This document shows positions 21,177 through 24,665 of a DNA stretch of 24,665 nt, in pieces (position 1 is the stretch's first letter; each line of letters opens with the position of its first letter). A model generated the notes under the pieces. It worked only from the letters and a program-made list of their open reading frames with translations. It was not told the origin of the DNA and ran no database searches. Made by a program: the position numbers and the translations under genes. Source of the DNA: CAYLZW01 sp964388085 (lineage in GTDB: Bacteria > Myxococcota > UBA727 > CAYLZW01); contig CAYLZW010000060.1 of NCBI GenBank assembly GCA_964388085.1, positions 1 through 24,665 on the forward strand. Direction: 5' to 3'.

Positions 21177-22043
21177 TCAGGCCGCGAGGTGCGCGAGCAA
21201 GAGCTCGTTCACGCGCGCGGGCGCTTCGTGCTGCACGAAGTGGCCCGCCTCTTCGATCCACGCGACGCGCGCCCTCTCGCAGAGGGCCAGCGTGGGCTCG
21301 ACGAGCCAGGGCCCGAGCGCGATGTCGCGCTTGCCCCAGATGAGCAAGGTGTCCGGCGCGATGGGCGTCCGATCCGGCTCGAGCGAATCGTAGCGCGCGG
21401 CGGCGCGGTACCAGTCGAGCATGGCCTTCATGGCGCCGGGCTTTCGCCAGGCCTCGCGATAGACGCGCACGTCGTCGTCGCTGAAGGTGCCTCGCGGCGC
21501 GCTGCTCTTCAGGAAGCGAACGGCCTGCCCGTAGTCGTCGCGCCTGGCCAGCGTCTCGGCGAGGTACGGCAGCTGAAACAAGAACATGTACCAGCTCTTC
21601 TTGAGCTGCCGGGGCTCGGTCAGGAGCGCGCGCGCGAGCACGTCCGGGTGCGGGCAGTTCAGCACGCACAGCTTCTCGACGAGCTCGGGTTGCCGCTGCG
21701 CCACCAGCCAGGCGACGGCGCCGCCCCAGTCGTGCCCGACAAGACGCGTCTGCTCGCGGCCGAAGGCGCGTACGAGCCCGCTGACGTCGTGGACGAGGTG
21801 CTCCCGCCGGTACGCGCGCGCCTTCGGCGGCTTGTCGCTGTCGCCGTAGCCGCGCTGATCGGGCGCCACCACGAAGTAGCCGGCGTCGGCCAACGCGCTC
21901 AGCTGATGGCGCCAGCCGTACCAGAGCTCCGGGAAGCCGTGCAGCAGCACGACGAGGGGGGCGGCCTCGTCGCCGGCGAGCGCGCAGCGCAGCTCGAGCT
22001 CGCCGACGTTCTTGCGCGTAAAGCGCAGCGCGCGGCGGCTCAT
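21177..22043 (-). CDS. alpha/beta-hydrolase, epoxide-hydrolase family
   Basis: A 288-residue soluble hydrolase. HGFPELWYGWRHQ (35-) provides the oxyanion HGxP motif; DQRGYGDSDKP is the family strand-4 signature; VGHDWGG carries the nucleophile D105, an Asp, which marks epoxide hydrolases or haloalkane dehalogenases as opposed to Ser esterases. WGKRDIALG and AGHFVQHE supply the acid and the His. The cap region includes SWYMFLFQLPYLAE with Tyr residues placed as the epoxide-polarising tyrosines of epoxide hydrolases, which favours that over dehalogenase. The natural substrate is unknown. Its ATG overlaps the rnpA stop by 4 nt (ATGA), so the two are translationally coupled in one operon, in the place where many bacteria have yidD. 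Confidence 0.88.
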   Translation of the reverse strand: MSRRALRFTRKNVGELELRCALAGDEAAPLVVLLHGFPELWYGWRHQLSALADAGYFVVAPDQRGYGDSDKPPKARAYRREHLVHDVSGLVRAFGREQTRLVGHDWGGAVAWLVAQRQPELVEKLCVLNCPHPDVLARALLTEPRQLKKSWYMFLFQLPYLAETLARRDDYGQAVRFLKSSAPRGTFSDDDVRVYREAWRKPGAMKAMLDWYRAAARYDSLEPDRTPIAPDTLLIWGKRDIALGPWLVEPTLALCERARVAWIEEAGHFVQHEAPARVNELLLAHLAA

Positions 22044-22465
22044 GCCCGCGCCGAGCGGCCTTTGCCGCCTGCTCTCGCCGCGCGTCCGCCGCCGCGACGC
22101 GGACGACGCGCCTGCTCCTCGAGCGCGCGCGTGAGCGCCTTGTCGAGCTGGCGCGCGAGCTCCTCGAACGAGAGCGCGTAAGCGCCCGCACGCGCGATGA
22201 CGACGACGTCATGGGCGGCGAAGCGCGCCTTCTGCTGACGCATCAGGTGCCGCAGGCGGCGCTTGACGAGGTTGCGCTCGTGCGACTTGCCCACCTTCTT
22301 CGGCACGGTGAAGCCGACCCGGCCGAGCGTTCCCGGGCGCGCCGCGCGCACCAACACGACGAGGGCGTCCGCGTTGCCACGGGCGCCCATGCGCGTGAGC
22401 TGGGTGAAGTCCCGCCGCCGCCTGAGCCGTCGCTCCCGGGGGAGACCGAAAGGCTTCTCAGGCAC
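22040..22465 (-). CDS. rnpA: ribonuclease P protein component
   Basis: A 141-residue basic protein that binds the RNase P RNA and helps 5' maturation of tRNA precursors. The start is GTG at 22465 (minus strand), giving MPEKPFGLPRERRLRRRRDF, the normal beginning for the family. The RNR signature VGKSHERNLVKRRLRHLMR and the preceding GRVGFTVPKKVGKS strand are both present. The C-terminal 30 residues are an Arg/Gly/Ala-rich extension beyond the usual fold. It lies 17 nt downstream of rpmH and overlaps the next gene by 4 nt, so it is co-transcribed from the rpmH side. Confidence 0.96.
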   Translation of the reverse strand: MPEKPFGLPRERRLRRRRDFTQLTRMGARGNADALVVLVRAARPGTLGRVGFTVPKKVGKSHERNLVKRRLRHLMRQQKARFAAHDVVVIARAGAYALSFEELARQLDKALTRALEEQARRPRRGGGRAARAGGKGRSARA

Positions 22466-22482
22466 GGCGAGCTCGGAGAAAG

Positions 22483-22632
22483 CTACTTCTTGTAGGTGAC
22501 GGGGACGAGGTTCTTGCGGCCGTGCTTGCGACGGCGCTTGATGACGTCGCGCCCGCCGGGGGAGCTCATGCGAGCCCGAAAGCCGTGCGTGCGTGCACGC
22601 TTGACCCGGGACGGCTGGTAGGTGCGCTTCAT
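22483..22632 (-). CDS. rpmH: 50S ribosomal protein L34
   Basis: A 49-residue, very basic protein of the large ribosomal subunit. It begins MKRTYQPSRVKRARTHGFRA and continues with the conserved GRDVIKRRRKHGRKNL near the C-terminus, which matches bacterial L34 end to end. The final VPVTYKK extends slightly beyond the shortest family members. It is directly upstream of rnpA (17-nt gap), the classical pairing beside the chromosomal origin. A possible promoter with TTGACA lies at 22704-22709. Confidence 0.96.
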   Translation of the reverse strand: MKRTYQPSRVKRARTHGFRARMSSPGGRDVIKRRRKHGRKNLVPVTYKK

Positions 22633-22703
22633 GACGAAAACTCCGAACAGGGGCCGCTGGCGCAGCCTAGAGAGAGGCTAGATGTGGGAGATCGGCGGTC
22701 GCT

Positions 22704-22709
22704 TGTCAA
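22704..22709 (-). promoter_or_regulatory. rpmH: candidate -35 (TTGACA) of the rpmH-rnpA operon
   Basis: The minus strand reads TTGACA, a perfect -35 hexamer, overlapping the thpR stop codon 72 nt upstream of the rpmH ATG. The downstream -10 is unclear: TAGCCT occurs but at 23-nt spacing, longer than the usual 17. A weak inverted repeat AGCCT/AGGCT (22664-22679) lies in the leader. Confidence 0.4.
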
Positions 22710-23281
22710 GCCGGGAGGCGCGCTTCCCGCAAGATCCGGTAGCGCGATCCCTGGCTCGAGAGCTCGCTCTCGAACAGCGAGAGCGCAGAGACCGTGAAGG
22801 GCCCGGTCGAGAGATCCGCGAGCGCGGCGCGGGCGGCGGCGAGATCGCGATCCCCCCGCCGGCGCCGCGAGCGCGCCAGGCTCACGTGCGGCGTGTAGCC
22901 CTCGTCCGGCGAGAGCCCCAGCGCGGCGTTCACGCACCCGGCGAGCTCGCGCGTTGCCCCGGCGCCCTGGCCAAGGCCCGCGTACAGCAGCGTAGGGTGC
23001 GTCTTCGGGCCGAAGCTGCCGCTGCCCTGGAGGCGCAGCTCGAAGCGCCGGGAGGCGGCGGCAGCGCGCGCGAGGGCGTCCATCAGACCGGGCAGCGCCT
23101 CCGGCGGGGTCGCGCCCAGAAAGCGCAGGGTGATGTGCAGGTTCACGAGCGGCACGCGCTTGGCGCTCGGCGCCAGCTCCAGGACGCGCCCGAGGGCCGG
23201 CGAGAGCTCCTCGCGCGGCGCGTCCGGGAGGGCGATCGCGAGGAACAGGCGGCGTGATCGGGGCGTGTCGGCGCTCGCCAT
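22706..23281 (-). CDS. thpR: RNA 2',3'-cyclic phosphodiesterase (2'-5' RNA ligase family)
   Basis: A 191-residue protein of the 2H phosphoesterase superfamily, which hydrolyses RNA 2',3'-cyclic phosphates to 2'-phosphates and can join tRNA halves in vitro. The start at 23281 follows GGGGAGGATCATC, a strong ribosome binding site; the frame runs further upstream but without one. The two catalytic motifs are H49-x-T51 (NLHITLRFLG) and H132-x-S134 (TPHVSLARSR); the second has Ser where Thr is usual, an accepted family variant. RRLFLAIALPD is the typical first strand. It sits between rpmH and the dnaA-upstream region, where most genomes have no gene. Length is normal for the family. Confidence 0.9.
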   Translation of the reverse strand: MASADTPRSRRLFLAIALPDAPREELSPALGRVLELAPSAKRVPLVNLHITLRFLGATPPEALPGLMDALARAAAASRRFELRLQGSGSFGPKTHPTLLYAGLGQGAGATRELAGCVNAALGLSPDEGYTPHVSLARSRRRRGDRDLAAARAALADLSTGPFTVSALSLFESELSSQGSRYRILREARLPA

Positions 23282-23432
23282 GATGATCCTCCCCGATGCA
23301 ACTGCCGGATCCCCGTGGCGAGGGGCGGTCTGGCGCCGGTGATCCTGCCGAGATCCATCAGATGCAGGGGCCATCCCCCCAGAATGACAACGGCAAATGA
23401 TGCATAGCGCACGCACCCGTCCGCGATCACCC

Positions 23433-23453
23433 GGTCCGGGCGGCGCCCGGGCC
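23433..23453. other. GC-rich 9-bp hairpin in the dnaA-upstream region
   Basis: GGTCCGGGC pairs with GCCCGGGCC (one T-G pair) around the loop GGC. A T-rich stretch (CACATTTTTGTCGCTGTTTTT) begins about 20 nt to its right. It may be a structural element of the origin region or of the thpR leader. Confidence 0.45.
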
Positions 23454-23634
23454 GCGCGACGCCCGCCGGACGTCACATTTTTGTCGCTGTTTTTCAAGGG
23501 CTTGGCTCGCGTGATGGCGAAGTGTGCAGGCCCCGGCTTGAAAGCCCCGAGAACCCTCTGGTAGATGCTTTGAGCCGGTCACGACGGGCTCCCCGGGATC
23601 GGATCGCCGACGACTGTCGACGATTCGAGAGTGG

Positions 23635-23664
23635 GTGGTTCGACGGGGAACCGCCGTGAACCAC
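23635..23664. other. GTGGTTC / GAACCAC inverted repeat with a competing inner arm
   Basis: GTGGTTC (23635-23641) is the exact reverse complement of GAACCAC (23658-23664). A second GAACC at 23648-23652 can pair with the same GGTTC, giving two mutually exclusive stems. Three related half-sites within 30 bp could be a protein-binding cluster. Confidence 0.45.
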
Positions 23665-23708
23665 GTTCTCTGTTCGCTCGCGCACGCGTGAGGCGAATTC
23701 GGTCTTTC

Positions 23709-23768
23709 TTCGCACGCATCCGCGCCCGCGAAGCATGCATTTTTTCGCGCGCGCGAGCGCTGTGCGAA
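23709..23768. other. TTCGCAC / GTGCGAA inverted repeat flanking a T6-(CG) segment
   Basis: TTCGCAC (23709-23715) and GTGCGAA (23762-23768) are exact reverse complements flanking 46 nt that contain GCATGCAT, a run of six T and alternating CG. The half-sites share only the CAC core with DnaA boxes. Confidence 0.4.
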
Positions 23769-23796
23769 TGTTTAGTGGAAGGCAGCTCCGGCAGGG

Positions 23797-23802
23797 TATA
23801 AG
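23797..23802 (+). promoter_or_regulatory. dnaA: candidate -10 (TATAAG) of dnaA
   Basis: GGGTATAAG is the closest -10-like hexamer upstream of dnaA, about 113 nt before the start codon. TTTAGT at 23771-23776 is a poor -35 at 20-nt spacing. The promoter is therefore only suggested. Confidence 0.35.
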
Positions 23803-23914
23803 TGTATCCCGCCTCGGCGATCATTCTGCCGTTCATACGCCCTGATCGCGGGGCCAGCCCACGCGCGCTCGCGTCGGGTGGGATCCTCGTTGCTTGAGGA
23901 TGGGTTTGGACCTC

Positions 23915-24665
23915 ATGACGCGTGCACCGGCTCCTCCCTCTGCTTCCGCGCCGCTGTCCAAGCGGGAAGCGAAGGGACCCGCCCCCGGCCGCGATGAGGA
24001 GCCCGGCTCGCCGCCTGCCTACGCCGACGCGGAGCGGGAGGCGGCGCTGGCGCTGTTCGCTGCGGTGCTCGCTCGCCTCGGCCGCCGCGTCAGCCTGTTC
24101 ATCTACCGCGGCTTTTTCGAGCCGCTCGTGCCGCTGCGCGTCGATGACCAGCTGCTCACGCTGGCCGCGCCGTCCGGCTTTCACCGCGACTGGCTGCGCG
24201 ATCACTACGCCGACCTGCTCGAGGACGCCGCCAGCGAGGTGGCCGGCCAGAAGATGCGCGTCGCCCTCGTGCACGACGAGCGCATCACGGGCCCGAGCGC
24301 TCCCATGCCCGACCTCGAGGGCCTCGTCGCCCCTTCGCGCGACGCCTTCGCCCCGCGCGGCGGCGCGATCGCGGCGGGGTCGCTGACCGCCGCCGGCTTC
24401 GCCGCCTTCCCCGAGGGCAGCAGCGGGCTCGACGCCGCGGCGCGGCCCCCGAGCGCGTACGCCGGCCCCTTCGCCGGGGCCGCCGAGACCGCTGTGCCCG
24501 AGGGCCCCGCGCGCGCGGTCAGCCCGCCCGGCGGGCGCGTGCTGCCCTATCGAATGAAGAAGGAGCCGCAGCTCGCGCGCGGCGTGTTGAACCCCCGCTA
24601 CACCTTCGACACCTTCATCACCGGGCACTCGAACCGCATGGCGTTCGCCTCCTGCCAGGCGGTCG
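23915..24665 (+). CDS. dnaA: chromosomal replication initiator DnaA, 5' part (continues beyond window)
   Basis: Initiator AAA+ ATPase that binds and melts the origin. The frame is open to the right edge, so 250 complete codons are seen. Residues 1-35 are a Pro/Ala-rich lead. About 38-110 form domain I (EREAALALFAAVLARLGRRVSLFIYRGFFEPLVPLRVDDQ in pattern, followed by HRDWLRDHYADLL). About 115-225 are a long Ala/Gly/Pro linker, domain II. LNPRYTFDTFITGHSNRMAFASCQAV opens the ATPase domain III, a near-invariant DnaA signature; Walker A and domain IV lie outside the window. ATG at 23915 is used; an in-frame ATG at 23900 would add five residues, and neither has a well-spaced ribosome binding site. 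It is divergent from thpR-rpmH-rnpA. Confidence 0.93.
   Translation, partial: MTRAPAPPSASAPLSKREAKGPAPGRDEEPGSPPAYADAEREAALALFAAVLARLGRRVSLFIYRGFFEPLVPLRVDDQLLTLAAPSGFHRDWLRDHYADLLEDAASEVAGQKMRVALVHDERITGPSAPMPDLEGLVAPSRDAFAPRGGAIAAGSLTAAGFAAFPEGSSGLDAAARPPSAYAGPFAGAAETAVPEGPARAVSPPGGRVLPYRMKKEPQLARGVLNPRYTFDTFITGHSNRMAFASCQAV

Larger units (their letters stand above)
23282..23914. other. noncoding dnaA-upstream region, possible oriC
   Basis: A 633-nt gap between divergent thpR and dnaA, in the rpmH/dnaA context where origins usually lie. It holds a GC hairpin (23433-23453), T-rich patches at 23477-23495 and 23740-23745, inverted repeats at 23635-23664 and 23709-23768, a (CG)n alternation with palindrome TCGCGCGCGCGA (23745-23756), and a candidate dnaA -10 (23797). 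I find no match to the DnaA box TTATCCACA with zero or one mismatch on either strand, so the functional origin may lie partly or wholly elsewhere, for example after dnaA. Confidence 0.5.

Noticed and set aside
23641..23672. TGAACCACG and similar as DnaA boxes
   Set aside because: Only six of nine positions match TTATCCACA, which is expected by chance in this length. I therefore do not call DnaA boxes.
23579..24628. A minus-strand frame over the dnaA-upstream region and dnaA
   Set aside because: dnaA is certain from its YTFDTF...SNR signature. The antisense frame has no known motif.
1..24665. Mobile elements, integrases, tRNA or rRNA genes
   Set aside because: I looked for transposase-like proteins, flanking direct repeats and tRNA cloverleaf patterns and saw none that I can support by eye.

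Overview
This is a high-GC bacterial window whose gene families point to a myxobacterium-like member of the Myxococcota. The signs are an FHA-domain sigma-54 activator beside a PEGA-tailed Ser/Thr kinase, MopE-like Asp/Cys motifs, RCC1 lipoproteins, Cys-rich secreted repeats and fused cell-wall hydrolases. The taxon is inferred, not proven. The right end carries rpmH, rnpA and the 5' part of dnaA, so the window ends at or very near the chromosomal replication origin. I see no transposase, phage gene, CRISPR array, tRNA or rRNA.

Layout: (1) 1-986, 3' part of a dihydropyrimidinase gene. (2) 1021-3050, a small zinc-ribbon/MopE-like membrane protein divergent from a SPASM-type radical SAM enzyme. 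(3) 3216-6157, two peptidoglycan-directed proteins in tandem: a LysM/C39-like cysteine peptidase and a lysozyme-like plus amidase fusion with three Cys-rich repeats. (4) 6265-9804 (minus), an FHA sigma-54 activator followed by a transmembrane Ser/Thr kinase. (5) 9914-10642, a TPR-like membrane protein. (6) 10781-12658 (minus), a secreted alpha-toroid protein with a CxxCH haem motif. (7) 12862-14919, a Big2/RCC1 lipoprotein. (8) 14986-16911, a B12-type radical SAM enzyme that looks like RiPP maturation radical SAM protein 1. (9) 16984-19868, preT and preA, the NAD-dependent dihydropyrimidine dehydrogenase. (10) 19898-23281 (minus), thpR, rpmH, rnpA, an epoxide-hydrolase-like gene and a WD40-like membrane protein. 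(11) 23282-23914, the noncoding origin-proximal region. (12) 23915 to the end, dnaA.

How genes work together: PreT/PreA reduce uracil or thymine and dihydropyrimidinase opens the reduced ring, so steps 1 and 2 of reductive pyrimidine breakdown are both here but lie 16 kb apart. The kinase and the FHA activator form a plausible phospho-signalling pair. Two candidate -24/-12 promoters, one ahead of the C39-like gene and one ahead of the zinc-ribbon/MopE gene, offer possible sigma-54 targets within the window. The most unusual items are an apparently orphan RiPP-type B12 radical SAM enzyme, the haem-motif alpha-toroid protein, the three-part cell-wall hydrolase, a recurring GCTA-type -10 element placed for leaderless mRNAs, strong hairpins without T-tracts between genes, and an origin region lacking recognisable DnaA boxes.
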